Shown: positions 32,661 to 41,541 of the stretch, one piece after another
How positions within the stretch are numbered: the stretch's first letter is position 1
Layout: each line of letters begins with the position of its first letter
Source: an uncultured Pseudomonadota bacterium
GTDB taxonomy: Bacteria > Myxococcota_A > UBA796 > JAFGLY01
Length of the DNA stretch: 64,000 nt
Direction of reading: 5' to 3'
Assembly (NCBI GenBank): GCA_937912125.1
Contig: CALDOK010000391.1
Span: 1 to 64,000 of the forward strand
Translations under genes and position numbers: made by a program
The notes under the pieces: generated by a model
Seen by the model: the letters and a program-made list of their open reading frames with translations, nothing else
Databases searched by the model: none
What the model was told of the DNA's origin: nothing

Positions 32661-33566
32661 TCACTCCTGGGGTTTCTTGGGATGATCGCCTTGGCGTGCG
32701 TCGCCCCGGGCCATGCTGCGGGTGACCTGCAGCGCCAGCTCCAGGGCGGCGAGCCCGTCGTGGGCGTTGAGTGGGTAGGGGCGTTCCCCACGCACATGGT
32801 CGAGCAGGGCTTGGTGCTCGGCCTCGAGGGGATCGACGGGGGGCACAGGAACAGCCTGGGCCTCGAGGGAACCGTCCGCCCAGCGGATGCGCTCGGCCCG
32901 CCGCAGCCCGAGATCGAGGCTCCAGTAGTCTCGCTCGGTGAACAGGCGCAGCCGCCGGGTGTTGCGGCGGGAGATGCGGCTGGCGCTCAGGGTGGCCACC
33001 CGCCCGTCCTGGGTCTCGAGGCGCAGGTTGGCGATGTCGGGGCCCTGGGCGATCTGATCGGGGCCTCGCGGGAGCCCCAGGCCCACCGCGCGAAGCTCCT
33101 TGACCGGGCTGGGAAGCAGCCAGAGCACCAGATCGAGGTCGTGGATCATCAGGTCCAGCACCACGTCCACGTCGTCACTGCGGCCGCTGGGGGGCCCCAT
33201 GCGCTCGGCCTCGAGGTAGCGGGGCCGGGCCCCCTCGAGCACCTGGAAGACCGGGTTGAAGCGCTCGATGTGGCCTGGCAGACAGTGGGGAAAGGCCACC
33301 AGACGGCTCGCCTCTTCGAGGCTGGAGGCCAGCGGCTTCTCCATCAGACAGGGTACCCCGGCCTCGAGCAGCGGCAGCGCCGCCTCGAGGTGCAGGCGCG
33401 TGGGCACCGCGATGACGGCGAAGTCGGGGCTGCCGATGGGACCATCCAGGCCCTTGGGAGGGTCGAAGGCCCGAATGCGCACGTCGCCGCGCGCCGCCAG
33501 CTTGCGAAGGTGGTGGGCCCCCATGTGGCCCAGCCCGAGCACCACACCGGAGAGTCGAGCGCTCAT
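32661..33566 (-). CDS. Gfo/Idh/MocA-family oxidoreductase
   Basis: The 301-aa NAD(P)-dependent sugar dehydrogenase has Rossmann motif VLGLGHMGAHH at the N-terminus, EKPLA for cofactor/substrate and VVLDLMIHDLDLVLWL. It overlaps lpxA by 4 bp (ATGA). In some bacteria the partner of LpxA is GnnA, a Gfo/Idh enzyme that oxidises UDP-GlcNAc at C3 for amide-linked lipid A; the context fits, but no GnnB transaminase follows, so that is only a hypothesis. Confidence 0.88.
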   Translation of the reverse strand: MSARLSGVVLGLGHMGAHHLRKLAARGDVRIRAFDPPKGLDGPIGSPDFAVIAVPTRLHLEAALPLLEAGVPCLMEKPLASSLEEASRLVAFPHCLPGHIERFNPVFQVLEGARPRYLEAERMGPPSGRSDDVDVVLDLMIHDLDLVLWLLPSPVKELRAVGLGLPRGPDQIAQGPDIANLRLETQDGRVATLSASRISRRNTRRLRLFTERDYWSLDLGLRRAERIRWADGSLEAQAVPVPPVDPLEAEHQALLDHVRGERPYPLNAHDGLAALELALQVTRSMARGDARQGDHPKKPQE

Positions 33567-34390
33567 GCCGTGCCCGCCTCGATCCCGCGAGCGTCGTCAC
33601 CGCGCCCGGAGCGGCACAGGCCGCGCTTGCTCGCCCGCACGAAGGCCACCAGCTCCACCAGCTCTGCCAGATCGGGGCCCAGCGCGAGGATACTCTCGAG
33701 GGAGGAAGCCCGCGGGACCGAGCGGTCGCCCAGCAGGTGTAGGGCCTGCTTGAGCAGGGCGATGCGATCCCGGTCCATGCCCGAGCGCCGCAGCCCGACG
33801 AGGTTGAGCCCCACCAGCCGCGCCCGATCGCCCTGGGCCATGAAGAACGGCGGGACGTCCTGAGAGACCATGGCGCCAGCGCCGACGAAGGCCATGCGGC
33901 CCACGCGGGCGCCTTGGTGGATGCCCACCAGGCCCCCCAGGATGGCGCCGCTCTGGATGACGCAGTGCCCGGCCACCGCCGCGGAGTTCGCCAGGACACA
34001 GGAATCCCCGAGCAGGACGTCGTGGGCCACATGGCTCTGGGCCATGAAGAGGTTGTCGTCGCCGATGCGGGTCTCGCCCCGGCCGCCCGCCGGGGAGTCC
34101 GTGCCCCGATGGATGGTGCACCCCTCACGGAAGGTGTTGCGGCTGCCCACGATCAGGCGGGTGGGGCCGCCCTGGTACTTGAGGTCCTGAGGCTCGCCGC
34201 CCAGGACAGCGTGGGGAAAGACCACGCAGCCATCGCCCAGCCGTGTGTGACCCAGCACCACCGCGTGAGCCATGAGCCGCACCCCAGGCCCGAGCTCCAC
34301 ATCGGCACCGACCACAGCAAAGGGACCGACCTCGACCCCGTCGGCAACCCGTGCCCCTGGTTCGACAAACGCGAGAGAGTGGATGGCCAA
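33563..34390 (-). CDS. lpxA: UDP-N-acetylglucosamine acyltransferase LpxA
   Basis: It adds a hydroxyacyl chain to UDP-GlcNAc, the first step of lipid A synthesis, in the cytosol. Hexapeptide repeats fill residues 1-190 (VGPFAVVGADVELGPGVRL). The active-site His regions IHRGT and AQSHVAHDVLLGD are present, and a helical C-terminal part follows. The start TTG 34390 has GGAG about 8 nt upstream and gives the family's usual N-terminus (AIHSLAFVEPGARVADG, 275 aa); an ATG at 34438 would add 16 atypical residues. It overlaps the downstream oxidoreductase by 4 bp. Confidence 0.92.
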   Translation of the reverse strand: MAIHSLAFVEPGARVADGVEVGPFAVVGADVELGPGVRLMAHAVVLGHTRLGDGCVVFPHAVLGGEPQDLKYQGGPTRLIVGSRNTFREGCTIHRGTDSPAGGRGETRIGDDNLFMAQSHVAHDVLLGDSCVLANSAAVAGHCVIQSGAILGGLVGIHQGARVGRMAFVGAGAMVSQDVPPFFMAQGDRARLVGLNLVGLRRSGMDRDRIALLKQALHLLGDRSVPRASSLESILALGPDLAELVELVAFVRASKRGLCRSGRGDDARGIEAGTA

Positions 34391-34484
34391 GGGGAGCGCT
34401 CCGTGGAAGCCCGAAGGGTAGCGTCGGGCAGTGCCCATAACAAGGGAACCGCTTGCTCATGGAGCCCCAGGGTTTAGCATCACC

Positions 34485-35018
34485 ATGATCACCTGCAGGA
34501 GTCGCCTGACCTTGAAGCGCTTTTCCCTCGTCCGCGGCGAGCAGTCCACCCAACACAACCTGTTCGTACGCGAGGTCACCGGCCACGATCCGAGCCTGGT
34601 CAGCGCTGCGGTGAACATCGACCTGAACAGCCACAGCGAGCCCACCCTCACCAAGGTGTCCACCGGCAGCATGATGCGGCACGGGCGCATGTTCTTGCTG
34701 GAGGCCGACAGCGTGGTGATCGGCACCTGCCAGTGTATGCGCACCTGGGGCAACCCCTCCGAGGTGGCGCTGGTCAACCAGGCCATCCGCTCCGGATGGC
34801 GTGGCTTCGGCCTGGGGTCATGGTTCCTCGAGCAGGTCTTGTGGATCCTACGCCAGCATGGATTTCGCTCGGTCGTGGTGCATGTGGAGTGCGACAACAC
34901 ACGCGCGCTCCACCTGTACCAGCACAAGTTCGACTTCGTGCCCGTGGGGGGCTGCGAGCTCGAGTACGGCCCAGGCGAGGGGTTGGTGATGATGCGACGG
35001 CTGCTCGCGGGAGCTTAG
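34485..35018 (+). CDS. GNAT-family N-acetyltransferase
   Basis: The 177-aa acetyltransferase has the acetyl-CoA-binding motif A region SGWRGFGLGSWFLEQVL, then FRSVVVHVECDNTRALHLYQHKFDFVPVG, the typical GNAT C-terminal half. The substrate is unknown. ATG 34485 starts the compact domain. The divergent lpxA start lies about 50-95 bp away, so promoters must share this gap. Its TAG interlocks with the stop of the convergent gene (TTAG at 35015-35018). Confidence 0.87.
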   Translation: MITCRSRLTLKRFSLVRGEQSTQHNLFVREVTGHDPSLVSAAVNIDLNSHSEPTLTKVSTGSMMRHGRMFLLEADSVVIGTCQCMRTWGNPSEVALVNQAIRSGWRGFGLGSWFLEQVLWILRQHGFRSVVVHVECDNTRALHLYQHKFDFVPVGGCELEYGPGEGLVMMRRLLAGA

Positions 35019-35611
35019 CGCTTCGCCGCCCCGCAGCTGAGCTTGCCTTCTTGCCAGCACGAGGCCTGGCACACGGCGCTGCGCTCGTCCACGGGGTCGT
35101 CGCCGAAGGGGTCGTCGGAGGGCTCTCCGCAGATCTCGCGGCGGGTCTGCTCGCCCTGGACCCAGGCCTTGGAGGCCAGGAAGAAGCCCTGGGACTTACC
35201 GCACAGGTCCAGCTCGATCTCGAGCCAGCAGTAGCGCGCGGAGCGGAGGTGAGGCTCGGGGAAGCAGGTGATCACCGCACCCTCGGCCACCTCACCACAG
35301 GCCTGGGAGGCGTCGAGGAAGAGGCTGCGCGCCCCTGCCGGCAGGCTGGCGGCCTTGCGCACCCTGGCGGCCTCGGCTGCGGTGGCGAGGTTGCGCAGCA
35401 CCTGCCGACGGGCCGCGGCTTCGGAGGCACCCAGGGCCTCGGCCGTGACAGGGTCGAGAAGCGAGCAGCCCTCAGCGGGACCCTGCCAGCGCGCGACGCA
35501 GCGGTTGGGCTCGCGATCGGACCCCAGCGATGGGGGGCTGGGCAGCGCCACCAATGCGGCCGCCACCAGCAGGGCCACACGCCGGAGCCACAGTGGGCGG
35601 TCTGCTGCCAA
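35015..35611 (-). CDS. exported Cys-containing protein, function unknown
   Basis: The 198-aa protein has an N-terminal signal (RRVALLVAAALVALPSPPSLG) and then a mature domain with about nine Cys (NRCVARW, EGCSLL, QACGEV, VITCFPE, YCWLE, DLCGK, EICGE, VCQASCW, LSCG), suggesting disulphides in the periplasm or at the surface. The middle is helical and Ala/Arg-rich. I do not recognise the family. Confidence 0.7.
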   Translation of the reverse strand: MAADRPLWLRRVALLVAAALVALPSPPSLGSDREPNRCVARWQGPAEGCSLLDPVTAEALGASEAAARRQVLRNLATAAEAARVRKAASLPAGARSLFLDASQACGEVAEGAVITCFPEPHLRSARYCWLEIELDLCGKSQGFFLASKAWVQGEQTRREICGEPSDDPFGDDPVDERSAVCQASCWQEGKLSCGAAKR

Positions 35612-35679
35612 GGATCCTCCGTGTTCGTTCCATGAGCGCTCGTCTCATCCACAGACACTCAACTCATCGGTCTGCTGCC

Positions 35680-36189
35680 CTATCGCACACAGCGCCCCTC
35701 AGCCCAGGCACCGAGGCGCTCGCTGACCTCCTCGGGCCCCGCGTTGTCCGCGAGGTAGTCCAGGGGCGCGTAGCGAGCCTCGAGGTTCGCCCACCGCCGG
35801 GGCTCATTCGTGAAGTCGTGGCTGAACACCACCGGGAGGGAACAGGCGCCGTCGCGCAGGGCCGCGAGCACATAGGCCCCTTGGTTGTCCTCGAGGAAGC
35901 GCTGGGCTCGATCGAGATCGCCGTTGAAGCGATTCGCCACCTGCTCCAGGCCTCCCAGCAACGCCTCCGGCGGCACACGATCGAAGCGCATGTCCAGGAA
36001 CACGACGTCGAAGAGCTGATCCTCCAGCAACGCCAAGGCCTCGCCGCCCGAGCCCGCTCGGACCAACTCGAACCGCGCTGGGAGGAAGCGTCGGAGGTTG
36101 CGGATGTACTCCTCGCCGTCCTCGATGACGAGCACGCGCACGCTGCGCTCGACGCTGTCCTGGCCTTGCTGGCGGTGCGGGTGGGTCAT
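35680..36189 (-). CDS. atypical receiver-domain protein
   Basis: The 169-aa single-domain response regulator has acidic pair E23-D24 (VLVIEDGEE), phospho-acceptor D66 (FLDMRFD) and a Ser position (VVFSHDF), but where the conserved Lys belongs the sequence reads DYLADNAG, without Lys. It has no output domain, so it may act as a phosphate sink or protein-interaction switch. Its ATG overlaps the TGA of the TPR histidine kinase (ATGA). It is the last gene of the sigma-54-driven operon. Confidence 0.85.
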   Translation of the reverse strand: MTHPHRQQGQDSVERSVRVLVIEDGEEYIRNLRRFLPARFELVRAGSGGEALALLEDQLFDVVFLDMRFDRVPPEALLGGLEQVANRFNGDLDRAQRFLEDNQGAYVLAALRDGACSLPVVFSHDFTNEPRRWANLEARYAPLDYLADNAGPEEVSERLGAWAEGRCVR

Positions 36190-38933
36190 GTCTCATCCTC
36201 CTCGTGTTCGGCCTGCTCGGCCCGCGGTAGGCGCACCACTACGGCCTTGGTCCACCCGGCGCGCAGCTCGGCAGGGGTGGTCTCTACGTTCATCACGCCC
36301 TGGTGCCGCGCCAGCAGGTCAGCAGCCAGCCCCAGCCCCCGCTCGATCCGCCGGCCGCGCAGGATGGCGTCGGTGAGTGGCCGGGGTGCATTGTCCCGGA
36401 AGCGCAGCGCCGTGGTCTCGAGCCCCGTGATCGGATCCATCTCTTCGACCAGGGCCACGCCCAGACGTCGCTCCGCGGCGGGGAGCTCCTCGATCAACGC
36501 GAAGACCGCGTTCCGCAACAGGTTGGCGGCGATGTCCTCGAGGTCCTTGCGGAAGATTCGCACGGGAGCCTGCAGCCGCTCGCCCTCGAGCTCCAGCAGC
36601 GCGGGGGCTTGGCCATCCATGGCGGGCTCGGCAGCGACGCGCCGGTACACCGTCTGGAGCAGTGTGAGCTCCACCTGCTGCACGCTCACGTCCTGGATCA
36701 GGCGCCCGATGGCCCGGTAGCCCACCTCGTTCAGCTGCCGGGACAGGACCCGCAGATCCCGGTGCAGCCGCCGGGAGGCCCGGTGGGGCCGGCGCAGGGA
36801 GCGCTCCAGGCCGCGCAAGCGCTGCATGGCCTTGTTCATGGGGCTCAGCACCGGATCGCGGCGCCGCAGGTTCAAGCGCATTCCGTGGCGACGGCCCACC
36901 CGCTCGAGCTCGTCCAGGTAGCCCTCGAAGCGCCCGATGACGCCGATCTCTCCACCCTCGCCGAAGAGCCGGTCGGCCGCATAGTGCGCCGCCTGCTCGT
37001 CGCCGTCCTCGAGCCGGTCGGCCACGGATCCCAGCAGGTTGGTGTTGTGCTTCAGCACCTCGTGCCGGATGGCTGAGAGCAGTCGAGCCACCTCCTGATA
37101 GCTGGCCGGCTCGCGCTCGAGCAGCACCCGTACCGACGCGCCGGTGCGGCGCCTGACCACCACGGCCCCCACCAGGAGCACGACCAGGCCGGCCGCTCCG
37201 GCCATGGCCAGGCGAGCCATGCGCAGCTGCCGCTGGATGCGCTCCAGCAGAGCCCGAGCAGGCTCGTGGGCCAGGCCTCCGGTGCTGTCAGCGAAGTAGG
37301 CCTCGAGGTGGCGCTGGGCCTCGCGCAATTCGCCGCGCTCGGCGGCCATGTCCGCCAGCAGGAAGCGAGCCTCGGGAGCGCCTGCGCCGGCGGCGGCCAG
37401 GAAGGACTGCTCCGCCTGGGTCGTGTGGCCGGCGGCCTGGTGCATCTCCCCCAGGGTGAGCAACAGCCTGGCATCCCGGGGCGCGATCTCGCTGCAGCGC
37501 TGGTAGAGCGCCGTGGCGCCCGCCTCATCGCCAGCCTCGAGGGCCAGCGCAGCCAGCAGCAACATGGCGTCGAGGTAGTCCGGCGCCAGCTCGAGGGCGC
37601 GGGAAGCCTCGACCCTGGCCTGCTCCGCGTCTCCGCGCCCTCGGTAGACGCGAGCCACCCGGTAGGCATGCCGCGCGGGATCCGGGACCTCGTCCGATGG
37701 AGCGCTGGAACCGAGGATGGCCACCGCGGTGGGCCGGCGCCGCTCGAGGTCTACCAGGGAGCTGCGCACCTCGGAGGCGTGGGGCCCGTCGGGCTCGAGG
37801 GCCAGGTAGGCGCGCAGGGAGTCCGCCGCGTCCTCGAAGCGCCCGGCCTCCCGCTGCACCTGGGCGAGCCGATAGTGGAGCTCGGCCCAAGCGCCCCGCA
37901 AGGCCAGGGCGGCGCTCAGCTCCGCGATGGCCTCGCGGTGACGGCGACCGCCATATCGCTCGGCCAGGAGCATCCCGAGCCGAGCGCGGTAGGCGGCCTG
38001 GTCGGGCGCCAGAGTGGTGGCGGCCACATAGGCTCTCTCGGCCTCCTCCACGGCCCCCCGCGCCAGGTGCACATCACCGACGGTCGCCCACAGCTCAGGG
38101 GAGCGCGGCGCCCGGCTCAGCAGCTCACGCAGCGCCGCCAGGGCGTCGTCCAGCCGACCCTTGGCGAACTCTGACCGCGCCGCGGCCAGGTCCTGGGCCT
38201 GGGCGGCGCTGAGGGGCACGGTGCCACCCGCCGCGAGCCGCCCGGCCTCGCCCTCCACGCTGATGCGGTCCCGCAGGCCCCTGAGCTGCTCGGGCTCCTC
38301 TTGGTCAGGCCAGGTGGCCTGGACCTGATCCAGCAGCGCCAGCGCCTCGTCCAGGGCGCCCGCAGCCTTGAGCCCCAGCGCCACCGCCGCCACCGCGTCC
38401 TCGTCGGGGGGGCCGCCGTGCAGCTCCCACCAGGTCTGGAGCTTGACACTCGCCATGCTCGGGTCCGCATCCGCAAGAAGCAGGGCCTGGCGCAGGTAGG
38501 GCTCGGAGCTGCCGAGGGCCAGGGACTCCAGGCGCTGGTAGAGCTTCAGCGCAGTGGCAGGGTCACTCTCTTCGAGCAGGCTGGCGCGGGCGAAGACCAC
38601 CTCCGCCTCGTGGGGGAGGCTGGCCAGCGCCCGGTCTGCACCCTCGACATCACCCGACGCGGCCAGCACCCGCCCCAACCCCAGCACCGCAGGGACCACG
38701 GTGGGATCCCGGTGGAGCACCAGGCGATAGCGCGCAGCCGCCCGGTCGAGGTCACCGCGAGCCTCGGCCACGGCGGCCTCCTCCAGCACCGCCCGCGCCC
38801 CGGGATCGAGCACCGCCAGGTCGAGCTCGCTGAGCTGCCAGCCAGCGGAGGCCGAGGGAGGCGCCCCCAGCGAGAGGCCCAGGGCGAGCAGGACGAGCAG
38901 CCACCCTGCGCGGATCGGGGGCCCCGTCCTCAC
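36186..38933 (-). CDS. TPR-containing atypical histidine kinase
   Basis: The 915-aa protein has a signal or membrane anchor at the N-terminus (GWLLVLLALGLSLG), about 500 residues of TPR-like helices outside the membrane, a membrane span near 576-592 and a cytosolic kinase part. The His box reads IRHEVLKHNTNLL (His624), like Spo0B/CitA-type R-H-[DE] boxes; the ATPase shows an N-box (DLEDIAANLLRNAVFAL), a D-x-A box (RFRDNAPRP) and G2 (IERGLGLAADLLARHQG). It probably senses an envelope signal through TPRs and phosphorylates the partner regulators. It starts with GTG overlapping the activator's stop (GTGA). Confidence 0.87.
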   Translation of the reverse strand: MRTGPPIRAGWLLVLLALGLSLGAPPSASAGWQLSELDLAVLDPGARAVLEEAAVAEARGDLDRAAARYRLVLHRDPTVVPAVLGLGRVLAASGDVEGADRALASLPHEAEVVFARASLLEESDPATALKLYQRLESLALGSSEPYLRQALLLADADPSMASVKLQTWWELHGGPPDEDAVAAVALGLKAAGALDEALALLDQVQATWPDQEEPEQLRGLRDRISVEGEAGRLAAGGTVPLSAAQAQDLAAARSEFAKGRLDDALAALRELLSRAPRSPELWATVGDVHLARGAVEEAERAYVAATTLAPDQAAYRARLGMLLAERYGGRRHREAIAELSAALALRGAWAELHYRLAQVQREAGRFEDAADSLRAYLALEPDGPHASEVRSSLVDLERRRPTAVAILGSSAPSDEVPDPARHAYRVARVYRGRGDAEQARVEASRALELAPDYLDAMLLLAALALEAGDEAGATALYQRCSEIAPRDARLLLTLGEMHQAAGHTTQAEQSFLAAAGAGAPEARFLLADMAAERGELREAQRHLEAYFADSTGGLAHEPARALLERIQRQLRMARLAMAGAAGLVVLLVGAVVVRRRTGASVRVLLEREPASYQEVARLLSAIRHEVLKHNTNLLGSVADRLEDGDEQAAHYAADRLFGEGGEIGVIGRFEGYLDELERVGRRHGMRLNLRRRDPVLSPMNKAMQRLRGLERSLRRPHRASRRLHRDLRVLSRQLNEVGYRAIGRLIQDVSVQQVELTLLQTVYRRVAAEPAMDGQAPALLELEGERLQAPVRIFRKDLEDIAANLLRNAVFALIEELPAAERRLGVALVEEMDPITGLETTALRFRDNAPRPLTDAILRGRRIERGLGLAADLLARHQGVMNVETTPAELRAGWTKAVVVRLPRAEQAEHEEDET

Positions 38934-40534
38934 GGGCGCTTGACCCTCATGTCCCTGACCCTGAGGCCCAGCTGGTTGAAGCGCAGCTGCACCTTGCGCG
39001 CGGATCCGGGATCGCCCATCAGGACCCTTGCCATGCCGGCGAAGTCACCCTCCTCCTGGTAGAACAGGCGCTCGAAGTACTGCCGCTCCACCGCCTGGGA
39101 GATGGCGTTGAGGCTGTCCTGTGGATGGATAGCCACACGGATCTTCCAGCCGCCCTCCTCTTCTGATGCATCCACCCGCACGGCCCGCAGCAGGTCCCGC
39201 ACCAGCTTGGGCCTGACCTGGATGACGTCGGCTCGCTCGCCGGGGCTCACGCCGCCCAGCTCCGCCAAGGTGAAGGTCAGCGCGTTCTCGACGGTCATGG
39301 CGAACTCGCGCAGGTTGCCCGGCCAGCTGTGGCGCTGAAGCAGGTGCATGGCCCGATCCGGGAACAACACCCAGACCGTCCCGGCCTGCAGCAGCGGCAC
39401 GTCGCCGCCCGGCAGCACCTTGACCCGCGCCCCGTTCAGGCCCGCGCGGGTGAGGTAGTCGGCCATCAGCTCCGAGGGGTAGGAGCTCTTCAGGGCGTTC
39501 TCGAGGCTGAAGGACAGCAGGCCTTCGAGGTCCTCCATGCGCTCCCGCAGCGGAGGCAGCTGCACGGTGCAGGCCGGGTTGAGCCGCATGAACAGATCCG
39601 CACGGAAGCGGCCCTGCTGCACCATCTCGCCGAGATCGTCGTTGGTGGCCACCACCAGCTTGACGTCCACCTGCCGCTCCCGGGTGTCGCCCAGGCGTGT
39701 GACCACACCCTCCTGGAGCACTGTGAGCAGCATCCGCTGGGCCTCCTCGGGAAGGTTCCCCACCTCGTCCAGGAACAGCGTGCCGCCGTTGGCGGCCTCG
39801 AAGGCCCCCTTACGGTCCGCCACCGAGCCCGTATAGGCCCCCCGCACCGAACCGAAGAGGTGAGCAGCGATCAGATCGCGAGGCAAGGTGGCCAGATCCA
39901 CCGTCACCAGATCGCCGCGACGGTTCGAGCGCTCGTGCACGAAGTGCCGCACAAGCAGAGACTTGCCCGTGCCCGTGCCGCCCAGCAGGGTGATGGGCAG
40001 GCGCCCCCGGGACAGGGTGATCAGGCGCTGGCGGATGCGGCGCATCACCATGCTGCGCCCCCAGTACACGGGACCGTCGATCTCGGCGCCCCGGCGGGCC
40101 TTCATGATGCCCTGGATCTGCGCCCTCAAGGCGTGGGCGTCCACGTAGTCGTCATCCAGGAAGTAGGTGTACTCTTGAGCGTTCAGGTTCTCGGCCTCCT
40201 TCTCCAGGGGCAGGTCGTCCCGGCTGGTCATGAGGATCACGGGCAGGTCGGGGAAACGCCTGCGCAGCAAGGCCAGGATCTCCAACCCCTGCCGACGCCG
40301 GACTCGCTCGACGCCGCGCTCGTCCGCGCCGGAGGCGAGCCCCACCAGATCGTCGACCGGGATGTCGAAGTGCACATCGAGCAACACCACGTCGATCCGC
40401 GCCTGCCGGGCGCCCAAGGTGGCCTCGGCTTCGCGCCAGCAGCGCACCGGGCCCTGGTACTCGTGCTCGGGCATGGCCCGTCGGCACAGCTCTACGGTGC
40501 GGTCCAGATCGTCGATCACGAGGATATTGGCCAT
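38930..40534 (-). CDS. sigma-54-dependent response regulator, atypical receiver
   Basis: The 534-aa NtrC-like activator has a receiver (1-145), AAA+ domain (about 160-430) and Fis-type helix-turn-helix (about 490-534). The receiver has D8-D9 and D53 (VVLLDVHFD) and T/S in LMTSRDD, but lacks the conserved Lys (YFLDDDYVD). Walker A is GGTGTGKS (185-192), Walker B is GTLFLDE (251-257), and the sigma-54 loop reads GAYTGS (232-237) instead of GAFTGA, probably still functional. About 50 unusual residues sit inside the AAA+ domain near 365-400. A perfect sigma-54 promoter lies upstream of the operon, suggesting autoregulation. Confidence 0.92.
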   Translation of the reverse strand: MANILVIDDLDRTVELCRRAMPEHEYQGPVRCWREAEATLGARQARIDVVLLDVHFDIPVDDLVGLASGADERGVERVRRRQGLEILALLRRRFPDLPVILMTSRDDLPLEKEAENLNAQEYTYFLDDDYVDAHALRAQIQGIMKARRGAEIDGPVYWGRSMVMRRIRQRLITLSRGRLPITLLGGTGTGKSLLVRHFVHERSNRRGDLVTVDLATLPRDLIAAHLFGSVRGAYTGSVADRKGAFEAANGGTLFLDEVGNLPEEAQRMLLTVLQEGVVTRLGDTRERQVDVKLVVATNDDLGEMVQQGRFRADLFMRLNPACTVQLPPLRERMEDLEGLLSFSLENALKSSYPSELMADYLTRAGLNGARVKVLPGGDVPLLQAGTVWVLFPDRAMHLLQRHSWPGNLREFAMTVENALTFTLAELGGVSPGERADVIQVRPKLVRDLLRAVRVDASEEEGGWKIRVAIHPQDSLNAISQAVERQYFERLFYQEEGDFAGMARVLMGDPGSARKVQLRFNQLGLRVRDMRVKRP

Positions 40535-40559
40535 GAGGGCTCCAAGGGGTTCGCGCGGT

Positions 40560-41012
40560 TCAGAGTGAGCGGGCTCGCTTCTGCAGACGCCGGGTGGCGC
40601 TCGAGACTTCCAGGGCTGCGCGTTGGCCGCCTTCGAGGGCCGTGCGGGGAGCAGACCTCAGGACGGGGAGAAGGCGCTGGATCTCCAGCATGCAGCGGTC
40701 GATGACCAGCAGATCCGGGTCCTGGCCGAGGTCCACCCGGCTGCCGTCCAGCAGCGAGCGCTCACCCACCAACACTGGCCGCAGCCTGGCCCAGAGCGCA
40801 GGGCCGCTCTCCACCAGATCCCCGGAGGTGCGCGTGCGGGCCAGATCGGCCTCGAGAGCCTCGCGCAGCTCGTCGTCCGTGGGCTCTGGAGGCAACCAGC
40901 GCAGCTGGAAGACGAGGTACTTGCCCAGATCGTGGCGCAGGGCGTTCAGCTGCTCCTGCAGGGACTCGATGCAGCCCGCGGGTGCAGCCTCGAGGGTGCC
41001 GGCGGCGCTCAC
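40560..41012 (-). CDS. small His-box protein, candidate phosphotransfer partner
   Basis: The 150-aa mostly helical protein begins with GTG overlapping the previous stop (GTGA). The first helix contains LNALRHDLGKYLVFQLRW (His27), which aligns with the kinase box LSAIRHEVLKHNT: L-x-A-[IL]-R-H-[DE]-[LV]-x-K. The motif also recalls the Spo0B His box. The remainder (SLLDGSRVDLGQDPDLLVIDRCMLEIQRLLPVLRS) is helical, with no ATPase motifs, so it may be an HPt-like shuttle or dimerisation partner. It has no signal peptide. Confidence 0.72.
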   Translation of the reverse strand: MSAAGTLEAAPAGCIESLQEQLNALRHDLGKYLVFQLRWLPPEPTDDELREALEADLARTRTSGDLVESGPALWARLRPVLVGERSLLDGSRVDLGQDPDLLVIDRCMLEIQRLLPVLRSAPRTALEGGQRAALEVSSATRRLQKRARSL

Positions 41013-41404
41013 GGCGCCACCACCGCGGGGTCTTCTGTCAGCTCGTCAGAGACAGGGAGCCCCCCCGAGCCGATCAGGGCGGACGACGCCTCGAGGGGCA
41101 TGGACAGGGTGCTCCCCACGCCGTCAGGGCCAACCCAGGCCAGCTCCAGGCGCTGGCCGTCGGCGCCCTGGGGCAGCAGCCAGCGCGCACCGTCGAAGGA
41201 TGGGCCCAGGGTGATGGAGGCCAGGTCCTGGCCCGGAAAGGAGATCTCCGCGGTGAGCCAGGCAGCCCGGGTGACCAGGACCAAGCCCCGCCCGCTCACG
41301 AATGCGCGCACCGGCGCCATGGCTTCGTCCGGCTGCGCCAACGCCACCGAGCCCAACAGCAGGGAGCTGGTCAACAGGGCGAGGAACTTGGTGAAGGGCT
41401 TCAT
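41009..41404 (-). CDS. exported small beta-rich protein, first gene of sigma-54 operon
   Basis: The 131-aa product starts at ATG 41404 with signal peptide MKPFTKFLALLTSSLLLGSVALAQ; the mature part is beta-rich (GRGLVLVTRAAWLTAEISFPGQD) with no Cys. I do not recognise it. As the promoter-proximal gene of a two-component operon it could be the periplasmic ligand-binding or modulating partner of the TPR kinase. The coding start lies about 65 nt from the predicted transcription start. Confidence 0.75.
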   Translation of the reverse strand: MKPFTKFLALLTSSLLLGSVALAQPDEAMAPVRAFVSGRGLVLVTRAAWLTAEISFPGQDLASITLGPSFDGARWLLPQGADGQRLELAWVGPDGVGSTLSMPLEASSALIGSGGLPVSDELTEDPAVVAP

Positions 41405-41480
41405 CGGATACTCCGGCTCCGCGCGCCGCAGGTCGGTTCGAGATCTGGAACTCGACGGCAAGCAAGCGCCGGGCAAGGGA

Positions 41481-41495
41481 GCAAGGGGCGTGCCA
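41481..41495 (-). promoter_or_regulatory. sigma-54 (-24/-12) promoter
   Basis: The minus strand reads TGGCACG-CCCC-TTGC, a complete match to the consensus TGGCACG-N4-TTGC. It lies 77 bp before the exported-protein start at 41404 and should drive the operon that encodes the sigma-54 activator, the kinase and the receiver. Confidence 0.9.
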
Positions 41496-41541
41496 GCCTA
41501 CGAGCTGGAAAGGCAGGTTCAAAGGCGCCCTGACGCGCCGC

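Noticed and set aside
38930-40534. GAYTGS loop as evidence of a non-sigma-54 activator
   Set aside because: Phe-to-Tyr and Ala-to-Ser are mild changes, and a perfect sigma-54 promoter lies upstream of the operon, so sigma-54 function is more likely.
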